A DNA stretch of 38,011 nucleotides from Flavobacteriaceae bacterium (GCA_015490835.1 WFXA01000007.1:1-38011); one strand, 5' to 3'. Shown: positions 24,015 through 33,321, numbered from the stretch's first letter. Notes: generated from the sequence alone by a model not told the origin. Numbers and translations: made by a program.

Positions 24015-25718
24015 ATGGAACACTTTATTGTTTCGGCACGAAAATACCGTCCTACAGAATTTAAGGATGTTGTGGGACAACAAGCTATTACAAATACGCT
24101 TGAAAATGCCATTGCCAGTAATCATCTGGCACAAGCTCTCTTGTTTACCGGTCCTAGAGGTGTTGGAAAAACCAGTTGCGCCAGAATATTAGCCAAACGT
24201 ATAAATCAAGAAGACGGTCTCGACAATCCGGATGAAGATTTTGCCTTTAATATTTTCGAGTTGGATGCCGCCTCTAACAATTCGGTAGATGACATTCGAA
24301 ATTTAATAGACCAAGTTAGAATCCCGCCTCAAGTTGGCAGGTACAAAGTCTATATTATAGACGAAGTACATATGCTATCGTCGGCAGCTTTTAATGCCTT
24401 TTTAAAAACACTTGAAGAACCACCAAAACACGCTATTTTTATTCTTGCAACTACCGAAAAACATAAAATTATTCCTACCATTTTATCTCGGTGTCAAATA
24501 TTTGATTTTAAACGAATTACCGTAACTGATATAAAAAATCATTTAAAAAATGTTGCACAAAAAGAAGGAGTTGATGCCGAAGATGACGCACTTCATATTA
24601 TTGCGCAAAAAGCAGATGGAGCATTACGAGATGCTTTATCTATTTTTGACAGAGTTGTTAGCTTTTCGGGTAAAAAATTAACACGAGAAGCCGTTACCGA
24701 AAATTTAAATGTACTGGATTACACCTATTATTTTAACATAACAGATTTAATAATTAACAATAACATACCTTCTTTACTACTTGCCTTTGACACTATTGTT
24801 TCTAAAGGATTTGATGCGCACCATTTTATCATGGGTATGGCTTCACATTTTAGAGATTTATTAGTTTGTAAAAATCCAAGCACCATTAATTTATTAGAAG
24901 TTGGTGATGGGGTAAAAGAAATGTATTTAAAACAAAGTAATGACGTAACGCATCAATTTTTAATTGATGCTATTGAACTGGCAAACAACTGCGATTTAAA
25001 ATATAAAACAAGCCGAAATCAACGCCTGTTAGTTGAACTTACCTTACTAAAACTAGCCTCTCTTACTTTTGAAGGTGAAAAAAAAAAGCCTAGCCATATA
25101 ATAATTCCGCCCAATTTGCTTGTGCTAAATAGTGAGCATACTAGCAAGCAAGCTAATCAAAACACACAATCTTTTCGTACAGATACTAAACAAATTATAA
25201 CATCTGAAAAAAAAGAGCCTACTGAACCTAAAGCAACTAAAAAGGTTATCACAGAAAAAAAGAAAGTATCAGCGTTTTCGATTAAAAGCATTCAGAAGAA
25301 AAACGAACTACAAAGAGAATTAGACGCAAAACAAATAACCAAAACAGCCAAGTTAGATTCTGCTTTCTCGCAAGAAGAATTAGAAGAAGCTTGGAATGAA
25401 TATGCCGAAAGAGTAAAAAAGAAAGGGCAATTAAACTTTTATTCTCATCTAAAAATGTGTACACCGGTTTTAAAAAAAACCACTTTATATTTAGAATACC
25501 CAAATAATACAATTAAAGTTGAAGTAGAACGCGCAAAGGGAGAATTACTAGCGTTTTTACAAAACAAGTTAAGCAATCATTTTATAGATATTTCGATTAA
25601 AGTAAATGAAACTGCCGAGAAAAAGTTTGTTTACACGCCTAGAGAAAAGTTTGAAAAACTAAACGAAATAAACCCTAACTTAGATTTACTACGAAAAGAA
25701 TTTGATTTGGAAATTTAA
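24015..25718 (+). CDS. dnaX: DNA polymerase III subunit gamma/tau
   Basis: 567 residues. The tau subunit bridges the clamp loader and polymerase. Walker A is GPRGVGKTS (46-54), Walker B VYIIDEVHM (112-120), sensor 1 at ATT (145-147), and the SRC arginine finger Arg159; domain III ends near residue 355. The zinc-binding cysteines of E. coli DnaX are missing (only short insertion 'INQEDGLDNPDEDFAFN'), which I think is usual in flavobacteria. At 25078-25087 a run of ten A residues (residues 355-358) ends domain III; shifting either way gives a stop within four to seven codons. The C-terminal 200 residues are the tau-specific Lys-rich linker and polymerase-binding region. Downstream carB is convergent. 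Confidence 0.95.
   Translation: MEHFIVSARKYRPTEFKDVVGQQAITNTLENAIASNHLAQALLFTGPRGVGKTSCARILAKRINQEDGLDNPDEDFAFNIFELDAASNNSVDDIRNLIDQVRIPPQVGRYKVYIIDEVHMLSSAAFNAFLKTLEEPPKHAIFILATTEKHKIIPTILSRCQIFDFKRITVTDIKNHLKNVAQKEGVDAEDDALHIIAQKADGALRDALSIFDRVVSFSGKKLTREAVTENLNVLDYTYYFNITDLIINNNIPSLLLAFDTIVSKGFDAHHFIMGMASHFRDLLVCKNPSTINLLEVGDGVKEMYLKQSNDVTHQFLIDAIELANNCDLKYKTSRNQRLLVELTLLKLASLTFEGEKKKPSHIIIPPNLLVLNSEHTSKQANQNTQSFRTDTKQIITSEKKEPTEPKATKKVITEKKKVSAFSIKSIQKKNELQRELDAKQITKTAKLDSAFSQEELEEAWNEYAERVKKKGQLNFYSHLKMCTPVLKKTTLYLEYPNNTIKVEVERAKGELLAFLQNKLSNHFIDISIKVNETAEKKFVYTPREKFEKLNEINPNLDLLRKEFDLEI
25078..25087 (+). promoter_or_regulatory. Candidate slippage site producing a short gamma-like DnaX
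   Basis: Ten consecutive A residues followed by G. One extra A would give K-K-K-A then TAG (359 residues); one fewer gives K-K-S-L-A-I then TAA (361 residues). The site sits at the end of the conserved clamp-loader domains. In E. coli and Thermus, gamma is made by slippage at such a site; here this is inference. Confidence 0.4.
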
Positions 25719-25724
25719 TATTCC

Positions 25725-28577
25725 TTACCTAGTCAAATACATTTTTCTTCTCGAGTAAAGTTCATAAAATGCGTCGTCTTTTAGGCTGTCTATAAAAAGA
25801 ATACTTTCTCCGGTACTTTTCATTTCGGGACCTAATTGTTTGTTTACGTTCGGAAATTTGTTAAAACTAAATACCGGCTGTTTTATGGCATAGCCGTCTA
25901 ACTGAGGTCTAAAATTAAAATCTGAAAGTTTATTGTGTCCAAGCATAATTTTAGTTGCATAATTTACATAGGGTTCACCATAAGCTTTTGATATAAAAGG
26001 AACGGTTCTCGAAGCCCGTGGATTGGCTTCAATAATGTAAACCGTATCGTCTTTTATTGCAAACTGTATGTTTATAAGTCCTACCGTATTTAAAGCCAAA
26101 GCGATTTTCCTGGTATGGTCTTTAATTTGTTGCATCACAAATTCGCCCAGATTAAAAGGAGGTAATGTTGCATTAGAATCTCCCGAGTGTACTCCACAAG
26201 GTTCTATATGCTCCATAATACCAATGATATAGACGTTTTCACCATCGCAAATGGCATCGGCTTCAGCCTCTATTGCACCGTCTAAATAATGATCTAACAG
26301 CAATTTATTATCCGGCATTTTACGTAAAATATCAACAACGTGTTTTTCTAATTCTTGTTTATTTATTACTATTTTCATTCCTTGTCCGCCCAGTACATAC
26401 GAAGGTCTAACCAGTAGCGGAAAACCTAATTTATCGGCTAGTATTAAGGCTTGTTCGGCAGTTTCGGCAACACCAAATTTAGGATAAGGAATGTTGTTTT
26501 CTTTTAAAATGGTTGAAAAACTACCTCTGTCTTCGGCTAAATCTAAGGACTGAAAACTGGTACCCATTATCTTAATACCATAACGATCTAATTTTTCGGC
26601 TAACTTTAGTGCGGTTTGTCCTCCGAGTTGCACGATAACACCTTCGGGTTTTTCATGACGAATAATATCGTAGATATGTTCCCAAAAAACAGGTTCAAAA
26701 TAGAGCTTATCTGAAATGTCAAAATCGGTAGAGACGGTTTCGGGATTACAATTTATCATAATGGTTTCATAGCCACATTCTTTAGCTGCTAATACACCAT
26801 GTACACAGCAATAATCAAACTCAATTCCTTGCCCGATACGATTAGGTCCCGAGCCTAAAACCACAACTTTTTTTCGGTTGGTTACTGTACTATCGGTAAC
26901 GGTTAAGGTTTCACCATTTTTAGTTGTCATATCATTTTCAAAAGTCGAATAATAATATGGTGTCTGGGCTTTAAATTCGGCGGCACAGGTATCTACCAAT
27001 TTGTAAACCCTTTTTATTTTTAATTCTTCCCGCTTTTTATAAACCTCACTTTCTAAACAACCCAACATATGAGCGATTTGTCTATCACCATATCCTTTTT
27101 GTTTGGCTTCCAGCAATAAATCTCTTTCGAGTGTATCTATATTGAATTTTGCTATTTCTTTTTCTAATAGATATAATTCCTCGTATTGTTTCAAAAACCA
27201 CATATCTATCTTTGTGATTTCATAAATACGGCTTAGCGGAATTCCTATTTGTATTGCATCATATATTACAAACACTCTGTCCCAACTGGGATTTTTCAAT
27301 TTTTCAATTATTTGTTCGTAATTTTTATATCCTTTGCCATCGGCACCTATTCCGTTTCGTTTTATTTCTAATGATTGCGTTGCCTTGTGTAAAGCTTCTT
27401 GAAACGAGCGACCAATGCCCATTACTTCACCTACCGATTTCATTTGTAGCCCGAGTGTGCGTTCCGAGCCTTCAAATTTATCGAAATTCCAGCGTGGTAT
27501 TTTAACAATTACATAGTCTAACGTAGGTTCAAATAATGCCGAAGTAGATTTTGTAATTTGGTTTTGTAATTCGTTTAAATTGTAACCAATTGCCAATTTT
27601 GCGGCAATTTTAGCAATGGGATAACCGGTAGCTTTAGATGCTAAAGCAGAAGATCGCGACACTCTTGGATTAATTTCAATAGCAATAATATCTTCTTTTT
27701 CATCTGGGCTGACGGCAAATTGCACGTTGCAACCACCTGCAAAATCGCCAATGCTTCGCATCATTTTTATGGCTAAATCTCGCATACGTTGATAGCACGT
27801 ATCACTAAGTGTCATTGCCGGCGCTACAGTAATAGAGTCACCGGTATGTATGCCCATTGGATCCATATTTTCGATGGTACAAATAATTACGACATTGTCA
27901 TTGTTATCTCTAAGTAATTCTAATTCATATTCTTTCCAGCCCAATAATGCCTTGTCAATTAATACTTCGTGAATGGGTGATGCTTCTAGACCTCGTGTGA
28001 GTAACTTATCGAAATCTTTTTCGGTATGTACAAATGATGCGCCACTTCCTCCCAAAGTAAAGGAAGGACGAATTACTAACGGAAAACCAAATTCTTGTGC
28101 AATTTCTTTTCCTTTTAAAAACGAATTGGCAATCTTTGCCGGAGCAACCGGCACACCTATACGTTTCATTAAATTTTTAAATTGATCTCTATCTTCGGTT
28201 ATATTAATAGCGGCAATGTCCACACCAATTATTTCTACATTAAAGTCTTGCCAAATTCCTTTTTCATCGGCTTCTATACATAAATTAAGGGCTGTTTGTC
28301 CACCCATAGTAGGAAGCACAGCATCAATTTGCGGATGTTCTTTAAGAATTTTTACAATAGATTTTGTTGTAAGTGGTAAAAGATAAATATGATCAGCCAT
28401 TGTGGGATCAGTCATGATGGTTGCCGGGTTCGAGTTTATGAGTATGGTTTCTATTCCATCTTCACGCAACGAACGAAGTGCTTGAGATCCGGAATAGTCA
28501 AACTCACAGGCTTGTCCTATAACAATAGGTCCCGAACCTATTATTAGAACAGATGAAACGTTAGGATTTTTTGGCAT
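25725..28577 (-). CDS. carB: Carbamoyl-phosphate synthase large subunit, without the C-terminal MGS domain
   Basis: 950 residues from ATG 28577 (MPKNPNVSSVLIIGSGPIVIGQACEFD); the longer reading from 28652 adds 25 residues that run through a terminator, so I reject it. It makes carbamoyl phosphate from bicarbonate, glutamine-derived ammonia and ATP, for arginine and pyrimidine synthesis. Two ATP-grasp halves are seen: the first with 'RPSFTLGGSGASFVH', the second with 'RPSYVLGGQGMKIVI' and 'HSGDSNATLPP'. It ends soon after the second half (FYELYSRRKMYLTR), missing the roughly 120-residue methylglyoxal-synthase-like allosteric domain of E. coli CarB (1073). I believe this length is common in flavobacteria. 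carA is not adjacent. Confidence 0.95.
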   Translation of the reverse strand: MPKNPNVSSVLIIGSGPIVIGQACEFDYSGSQALRSLREDGIETILINSNPATIMTDPTMADHIYLLPLTTKSIVKILKEHPQIDAVLPTMGGQTALNLCIEADEKGIWQDFNVEIIGVDIAAINITEDRDQFKNLMKRIGVPVAPAKIANSFLKGKEIAQEFGFPLVIRPSFTLGGSGASFVHTEKDFDKLLTRGLEASPIHEVLIDKALLGWKEYELELLRDNNDNVVIICTIENMDPMGIHTGDSITVAPAMTLSDTCYQRMRDLAIKMMRSIGDFAGGCNVQFAVSPDEKEDIIAIEINPRVSRSSALASKATGYPIAKIAAKLAIGYNLNELQNQITKSTSALFEPTLDYVIVKIPRWNFDKFEGSERTLGLQMKSVGEVMGIGRSFQEALHKATQSLEIKRNGIGADGKGYKNYEQIIEKLKNPSWDRVFVIYDAIQIGIPLSRIYEITKIDMWFLKQYEELYLLEKEIAKFNIDTLERDLLLEAKQKGYGDRQIAHMLGCLESEVYKKREELKIKRVYKLVDTCAAEFKAQTPYYYSTFENDMTTKNGETLTVTDSTVTNRKKVVVLGSGPNRIGQGIEFDYCCVHGVLAAKECGYETIMINCNPETVSTDFDISDKLYFEPVFWEHIYDIIRHEKPEGVIVQLGGQTALKLAEKLDRYGIKIMGTSFQSLDLAEDRGSFSTILKENNIPYPKFGVAETAEQALILADKLGFPLLVRPSYVLGGQGMKIVINKQELEKHVVDILRKMPDNKLLLDHYLDGAIEAEADAICDGENVYIIGIMEHIEPCGVHSGDSNATLPPFNLGEFVMQQIKDHTRKIALALNTVGLINIQFAIKDDTVYIIEANPRASRTVPFISKAYGEPYVNYATKIMLGHNKLSDFNFRPQLDGYAIKQPVFSFNKFPNVNKQLGPEMKSTGESILFIDSLKDDAFYELYSRRKMYLTR

Positions 28578-28630
28578 AATTAAAAACTTTTTCGGTGGAT
28601 AAAAATACAATGGTTTAGGTATAAAAAAAA

Positions 28631-28658
28631 GGTGCTGTTTATAAAACAACACCCTTTT
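28631..28658 (-). terminator. Terminator of rpmH
   Basis: GGTGCTGTTT (28631-28640) pairs with AAACAACACC (28644-28653), one mismatch, ATA loop; on the minus strand it is followed by eight T residues (28623-28630). It lies between rpmH and carB and supports separate transcription. Confidence 0.8.
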
Positions 28659-28677
28659 TATATATAAGTTATTAACA

Positions 28678-28836
28678 TTATTTCTTGTGACGTGGCTCTG
28701 ACGAGACAGTTAATTTTTTACGACCTTTAGCTCTTCTGGAAGCCAATACTTTTCTTCCGCTTACAGAAGCCATACGCTCTCTAAAACCGTGTTTATTTCT
28801 TCTCTTTCTTTTTGATGGCTGAAATGTTCTTTTCAT
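28678..28836 (-). CDS. rpmH: 50S ribosomal protein L34
   Basis: 52 residues: [18 protein letters not shown] then [34 protein letters not shown]. This is a full-length, very basic L34 with the invariant MKRTFQPS start. It is too short for usual ORF listings. A canonical promoter lies upstream and a terminator directly downstream. It is separate from rnpA and dnaA, its neighbours in many other bacteria. In the minus-strand ribosome it binds 23S rRNA near the exit region. Confidence 0.97.
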   Translation of the reverse strand: MKRTFQPSKRKRRNKHGFRERMASVSGRKVLASRRAKGRKKLTVSSEPRHKK

Positions 28837-28899
28837 TACTAATTTATTAAAAAATAATCGCTTCTAGTTATCTTTACCTTCGCCGGTAAAAGTCGGGTG

Positions 28900-28930
28900 C
28901 AAATATACAATCATTTTTTACTTTGCCAAA
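28900..28930 (-). promoter_or_regulatory. Consensus Bacteroidota promoter of rpmH
   Basis: TTTG (28927-28930), 19-base spacer, TATATTTG (28900-28907) on the minus strand: a full match to TTTG-N19-TAnnTTTG and a reference for this genome's promoters. The leader to the rpmH ATG is about 60 bases. Confidence 0.8.
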
Positions 28931-28963
28931 CGTATTTATTAAAATATTTCTATTTGTTTTTTA

Positions 28964-28971
28964 TACCTTTG
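28964..28971 (+). promoter_or_regulatory. -7 element (TACCTTTG) of the downstream membrane protein gene
   Basis: TACCTTTG lies 24 bases before the ATG at 28995. It is divergent from the rpmH promoter, 34 bases away. -33 match weak. Confidence 0.5.
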
Positions 28972-28994
28972 TAGGCTAAAAAAATATATCGGCT

Positions 28995-29570
28995 ATGTTT
29001 AATAAAAATATAAAATTGGTCCTCGCTACACTAATTGTTGGTCTTGCTGTATGGCAATTTACCGAAGGCAATATAGGTAACGGAATAATGTACATACTTC
29101 TGGCTTCGGTATTTGTGTTTCTTTATTTTAAAAATGAAATAATTCTTTTAGCTTTCCTTCAATTGCGAAAACAAAACTTTGACGGTGCCAAAAAATGGTT
29201 AGACAAAATTAAAAATCCGGAAGCTGCACTTGTAAAAAAACAACAAGGTTACCTTAATTATCTTAACGGACTTATGGTTTCGCAAACAAATATTAATGAA
29301 GCTGAAAAATATTTTAAGAAAGCTATTTCGCTGGGATTATCGATGGATGCCGATTTGGCAATGGCAAAATTAAATCTTGCCGGAATTGCAATGACCAAGA
29401 ATCGTAAACGCGAAGCGCAATCGCTGCTTACCGAAGCTAAAAAATTGGACAAGCACAATATGCTGGATGAACAAATTAAAATGATGCAGCAACAAATGAA
29501 AAAAATGAGTGTTCCCAAACAACAATTTGGCAGAGGCGGTCGTTCCGGTCGCGGTGGAAGAAGATTTTAA
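28995..29570 (+). CDS. Membrane-anchored protein with helical (TPR-like) repeats and an Arg-Gly tail
   Basis: 191 residues, function unknown. Two transmembrane segments at about residues 6-22 and 30-46 are followed by a cytoplasmic helical region (about 50-170) with tetratricopeptide-like spacing, for example 'LRKQNFDGAKKWLDKIKNPEAALVKKQQGYLNYLNG' and 'INEAEKYFKKAISLGL'. A Met/Gln-rich helix (IKMMQQQMKKM, 161-171) precedes a C-terminal tail GRGGRSGRGGRRF (about 179-191), like an RNA-binding RGG tail. No signal or enzyme motif. It stands alone between rpmH and uvrA, 88 bases before uvrA. Confidence 0.75.
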   Translation: MFNKNIKLVLATLIVGLAVWQFTEGNIGNGIMYILLASVFVFLYFKNEIILLAFLQLRKQNFDGAKKWLDKIKNPEAALVKKQQGYLNYLNGLMVSQTNINEAEKYFKKAISLGLSMDADLAMAKLNLAGIAMTKNRKREAQSLLTEAKKLDKHNMLDEQIKMMQQQMKKMSVPKQQFGRGGRSGRGGRRF

Positions 29571-29658
29571 TATTACCGCTTCAACTAACAGGCTATTTTA
29601 AAGATTTTTCTAACTAAATCTTTAGGTTGCATTGTATTAATTTTTCAAAATAAAACCT

Positions 29659-32445
29659 GTGAACATCAACGTTCTAGACTCAAAAAAAAATATCTTAATT
29701 CAGGGAGCAAAACTACACAATTTAAAAAATATTTCGGTTGCTATTCCCAGAAATAAACTTGTGGTTATCACCGGTTTATCGGGTAGTGGTAAGTCAAGTT
29801 TAGCTTTTGACACATTATATGCAGAAGGACAACGCAGGTACGTAGAAAGTTTGTCTTCATACGCCAGACAATTTCTTGGCAGACTAAACAAACCAAAAGT
29901 AGATGCTATTAAAGGAATCGCTCCGGCTATTGCAATAGAGCAAAAAGTAAATTCCACAAACCCGCGATCAACGGTTGGCACATCAACCGAAGTATACGAC
30001 TATTTAAAATTACTTTACACTCGAATTGGAATAACCTACGCTCCCACCTCAGGCAAAAAAGTAAAAAAAGATACCGTAACCGATGTAGTTAACTACTTAA
30101 AAACCGTACAAGAATCTTCAAAATTACTATTACTTGCTCCAATTATTTTGGAAGAAGGAAGACCTCTTAAAAACAGATTAAATGCATTGGTGCAACAGGG
30201 TTTTTCCAGAGTAAAAATAGATGATGAGATTGTTAAAATAAACACTATTTTAAATGAAGAAATACAACCATTACAAGAAAATCTATTCTTAGTAGTTGAC
30301 CGTGTTATTATTAAAAAAGAAGAAGATTTTTTAAACCGAATTGCCGATGCGATTGAACTTGCTTTTTTTGAAGGAAAAGGAACGCTTTTTATCGAAAATA
30401 TTACAACTAATAGTATCGAAAAATTTTCGAATAAATTTGAAGCGGACGGCATTACTTTTCTTGAACCCAATGTGCATCTTTTTAGTTTTAATAATCCACA
30501 TGGTGCATGTCCTGTTTGTGAAGGATACGGTGATGTAATAGGTATTGACGAAGATTTGGTGATTCCCAACACAGCACTATCGGTTTTTGAAAATGCTATT
30601 TTTCCTTGGCGCGGTGAGCGTATGAGCTGGTATAAAGACCAATTGGTAAACCATGCCTATAAATTTGATTTCCCTGTTCACAAACCTTGGTATCAACTTA
30701 CACCACAACAAAAACAGTTGGTATGGGACGGAAATGACTTTTTTACCGGTTTAAGCGATTTTTTTAAAGAATTGGAATCTAAAAGTTATAAAATTCAAAA
30801 CCGTGTTATGCTTTCCCGTTATCGCGGAAAAACGATTTGTAGAGCCTGTAACGGAAAACGGCTAAGACCCGAAGCACAATATGTAAAAGTGGGTGGTAAA
30901 TCCATACAAGAATTGGTTGAACTACCATTAGATCAACTTATTATTTTCTTTAACAACTTAAAACTTACCAACCACGAACAACAAATAGCCAAACGACTTT
31001 TATTAGAAATTAAGAACAGGCTTTCATTTTTAATTAATGTCGGTCTTTCTTATTTAACTTTAAACCGAAAATCCAATACCTTATCAGGAGGCGAATCACA
31101 ACGTATAAATTTAGCTACTTCCTTAGGGAGTAGTCTGGTTGGTTCTATGTATATTTTAGACGAACCCAGCATAGGCTTGCATCCTAAAGATACACAAAAA
31201 TTAATACAGGTTTTGCAGTCGTTACGCGATATAGGAAATACCGTAATTGTAGTTGAACATGATGAAGACATCATGAAAGCAGCAGATTACATCATCGATA
31301 TTGGTCCGGAAGCCGGAACTTTTGGTGGTGAAATTATGGCTACCGGTACATACACCGAAATACTAAAAGCCGAAACACTAACTGCCGATTACCTTAACGG
31401 AAAAAAAGAAATTTCGATACCCGAAAAAAGAAGAACTCATAGCGGAACGATTCAACTAACAGGCGCACGCCATAATAATTTAAAAAACATTGATATCACC
31501 ATTCCGTTAAACTGTTTTACAGCTGTAACAGGTGTATCAGGAAGTGGAAAAAGCACATTGGTTAAAAAAATAATTTATCCGGCATTGCTTAAAAAAATTG
31601 GTGGTTATGGCGAAAAGGCAGGTCAGTTTACCGATATTTCCGGAGCTATATCAAAAATTTCGAATATCGAATTTATAAACCAAAATCCTATTGGACGTTC
31701 CAGCCGTTCTAACCCGGTGACTTATAGTAAGGCGTATGATGACATTCGCTCCTTATTTGCCTCGCAAAAATTAGCCAAAATTAGAGGCTATGCAGCCAAG
31801 CATTTTTCGTTTAATATAGATGGAGGCAGATGTGATACCTGCAAAGGAGAAGGAGAAGTAACCGTAGAAATGCAATTTATGGCAGATGTTCATCTTGAGT
31901 GTGAAGTTTGCAAGGGAAAACGATTTAAAAAAGAACTGTTAGAAATTACATTTCATGATAAAAACATTCACGATGTTTTGCAAATGACCGTAGATGAAGC
32001 TATTGCGTTTTTTATGTTACACAATCAAAGCAAAATTATAAAAAAATTACAACCGCTTCAAGATGTAGGTTTGGGCTATGTGCAGCTGGGACAAAGCTCT
32101 TCTACCCTCTCCGGAGGTGAGGCACAACGCATTAAATTGGCTTCCTTTTTAAGTAAGGGAAATTCACAAGAAAAAACACTTTTTATTTTTGATGAACCCA
32201 CCACCGGACTGCATTTTCATGACATCAACAAATTGCTCAACTCCTTTTATGCGCTCTTAGAAAACGGGCATACTATAATGGTAGTTGAACATAATTTAGA
32301 TTTAATTAAATGTGCCGACTACATTATTGATTTAGGTCCCGAAGGAGGAGAAAAAGGCGGATATGTTGTAGCTCAAGGAACTCCAGAAGAGGTTGTAAAA
32401 CAAAAAAAATCTTTTACCGGTAATTATTTGGCGTATAAATTATAA
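29659..32445 (+). CDS. uvrA: Excinuclease ABC subunit A
   Basis: 928 residues. DNA-damage recognition protein of nucleotide excision repair. The start is GTG 29659 (MNINVLDSKKNILIQGAKLHNLK); no nearby ATG fits. Two ABC ATPase units: Walker A GLSGSGKSS (39-47) and GVSGSGKST (625-633). Signature motifs 'LSGGESQR' and 'LSGGEAQR' and H-loop 'VVEH' occur in each. Zinc sites: CPVC (284,287) paired with CRAC (394,397), and CDTC (725,728) with CEVC (748,751). Inserted DNA-binding region follows the first Walker A. It follows the TPR-like protein gene; a terminator lies 150 bases downstream. Confidence 0.97.
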   Translation: MNINVLDSKKNILIQGAKLHNLKNISVAIPRNKLVVITGLSGSGKSSLAFDTLYAEGQRRYVESLSSYARQFLGRLNKPKVDAIKGIAPAIAIEQKVNSTNPRSTVGTSTEVYDYLKLLYTRIGITYAPTSGKKVKKDTVTDVVNYLKTVQESSKLLLLAPIILEEGRPLKNRLNALVQQGFSRVKIDDEIVKINTILNEEIQPLQENLFLVVDRVIIKKEEDFLNRIADAIELAFFEGKGTLFIENITTNSIEKFSNKFEADGITFLEPNVHLFSFNNPHGACPVCEGYGDVIGIDEDLVIPNTALSVFENAIFPWRGERMSWYKDQLVNHAYKFDFPVHKPWYQLTPQQKQLVWDGNDFFTGLSDFFKELESKSYKIQNRVMLSRYRGKTICRACNGKRLRPEAQYVKVGGKSIQELVELPLDQLIIFFNNLKLTNHEQQIAKRLLLEIKNRLSFLINVGLSYLTLNRKSNTLSGGESQRINLATSLGSSLVGSMYILDEPSIGLHPKDTQKLIQVLQSLRDIGNTVIVVEHDEDIMKAADYIIDIGPEAGTFGGEIMATGTYTEILKAETLTADYLNGKKEISIPEKRRTHSGTIQLTGARHNNLKNIDITIPLNCFTAVTGVSGSGKSTLVKKIIYPALLKKIGGYGEKAGQFTDISGAISKISNIEFINQNPIGRSSRSNPVTYSKAYDDIRSLFASQKLAKIRGYAAKHFSFNIDGGRCDTCKGEGEVTVEMQFMADVHLECEVCKGKRFKKELLEITFHDKNIHDVLQMTVDEAIAFFMLHNQSKIIKKLQPLQDVGLGYVQLGQSSSTLSGGEAQRIKLASFLSKGNSQEKTLFIFDEPTTGLHFHDINKLLNSFYALLENGHTIMVVEHNLDLIKCADYIIDLGPEGGEKGGYVVAQGTPEEVVKQKKSFTGNYLAYKL

Positions 32446-32598
32446 TGTATTCATTTTTTCCCTGTTACGCTTTATTGTTAAAGAAAGCCCAAAAAATGAT
32501 ATCTAATAATTTTTGGCATAGTGATTGTATTTAACTATTTGAAAATTAAAAATTATTTTCATAGAAATAATTCATAAATTTTTGGTTGGTTAGTTTTT

Positions 32599-32640
32599 AA
32601 AATCCGTTTTGTAGCTTTAGCTGCAAGGCGGATTTTTATT
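32599..32640 (+). terminator. Terminator downstream of uvrA
   Basis: AAAATCCGTTTTGTAGC (32599-32615) pairs, with some G-U, with GCTGCAAGGCGGATTTT (32620-32636) around a TTTA loop: 17 base pairs, then T-rich sequence. The 32446-32595 stretch before it holds no gene or clear site. Confidence 0.8.
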
Positions 32641-32649
32641 TTTAAATAG

Positions 32650-32679
32650 TTTGTTGCAATAGTTTAGTTAGTATCTTTG
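32650..32679 (+). promoter_or_regulatory. Promoter of miaE
   Basis: TTTG (32650-32653), 18-base spacer and TATCTTTG (32672-32679), close to the consensus. The ATG at 32696 is only 16 bases further, so the leader is very short. Confidence 0.65.
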
Positions 32680-32695
32680 CAAGAAAACAATTAAT

Positions 32696-33277
32696 ATGCT
32701 TGGCTTAAAACTTCCTACCGACCCCAGATGGGCTACTATCGTTGAAAAAAATATTGAAGAAATCCTTACCGATCACGCTTTTTGCGAAATAAAAGCTTCT
32801 GCAACTGCTGTTTCTCTTATTGTAACTTTTCCGGAATATACCGACTTGGTAGAAGCAATGGCTCCATTGGCACAAGAAGAAATGGATCATTTTAAGCAAG
32901 TGCATAAACTTATTACAAAGCGAGGTTGGGTTTTGGGGCGAGATCGCAAAGACCACTATGTAAATCAACTGGTAAAATTTTTCCCTAAAGGAGGAAGCAG
33001 AACCACACAATTAGTACACAGGTTGCTTTATGCTGCATTAATTGAAGCACGAAGTTGCGAACGTTTTAAAATACTTAGCGAAAATCTACAGGATGAAGAA
33101 TTAGCAAATTTCTTTGGTAGTTTAATGAAAAGTGAAGCCGGACATTATACTTTGTTTTTAAAGTTCGCCCGTAAATACGGTAATCGAAAAGAAGTTGATA
33201 AAAAATGGGAAGAATTACTAAAATTTGAAGCTGATATAATGAAAAATCTCGGTACTAAAGAAACTGTACACGGATAA
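32696..33277 (+). CDS. miaE: tRNA-(ms[2]io[6]A)-hydroxylase-like protein MiaE
   Basis: 193 residues. The MiaE family is a ferritin-like di-iron monooxygenase that hydroxylates the isopentenyl side chain of tRNA A37. The start 'MLGLKLPTDPRWATIVEKNIEEILTDHAFCEIKASATAV', the carboxylate/His sites 'EEMDHF', 'EARSCERF' and 'SEAGHYTLF', and the length fit. It has its own near-consensus promoter and a 16-base-pair hairpin at its end. Cytoplasmic; whether the tRNA substrate is the ms2i6A type depends on MiaA/MiaB elsewhere. Confidence 0.9.
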   Translation: MLGLKLPTDPRWATIVEKNIEEILTDHAFCEIKASATAVSLIVTFPEYTDLVEAMAPLAQEEMDHFKQVHKLITKRGWVLGRDRKDHYVNQLVKFFPKGGSRTTQLVHRLLYAALIEARSCERFKILSENLQDEELANFFGSLMKSEAGHYTLFLKFARKYGNRKEVDKKWEELLKFEADIMKNLGTKETVHG

Positions 33278-33284
33278 ATGAAAT

Positions 33285-33321
33285 TTATTCACACCGTGAC
33301 TCAAAGTCACGGTGTGAATAA
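33285..33321. terminator. Perfect 16-bp palindrome between miaE and bshC
   Basis: The 16-base arm at 33285-33300 (core TCACACCGTGAC) pairs perfectly with 33306-33321 around a TCAAA loop. No U-run follows either arm, so it is not a textbook intrinsic terminator, but the two genes converge on it. It could end both transcripts or act otherwise. Confidence 0.55.

Noticed and set aside
28578-28652. Extended N-terminus of carB
   Set aside because: The extra 25 residues would be coded across the rpmH terminator, and the ATG at 28577 matches the family start.
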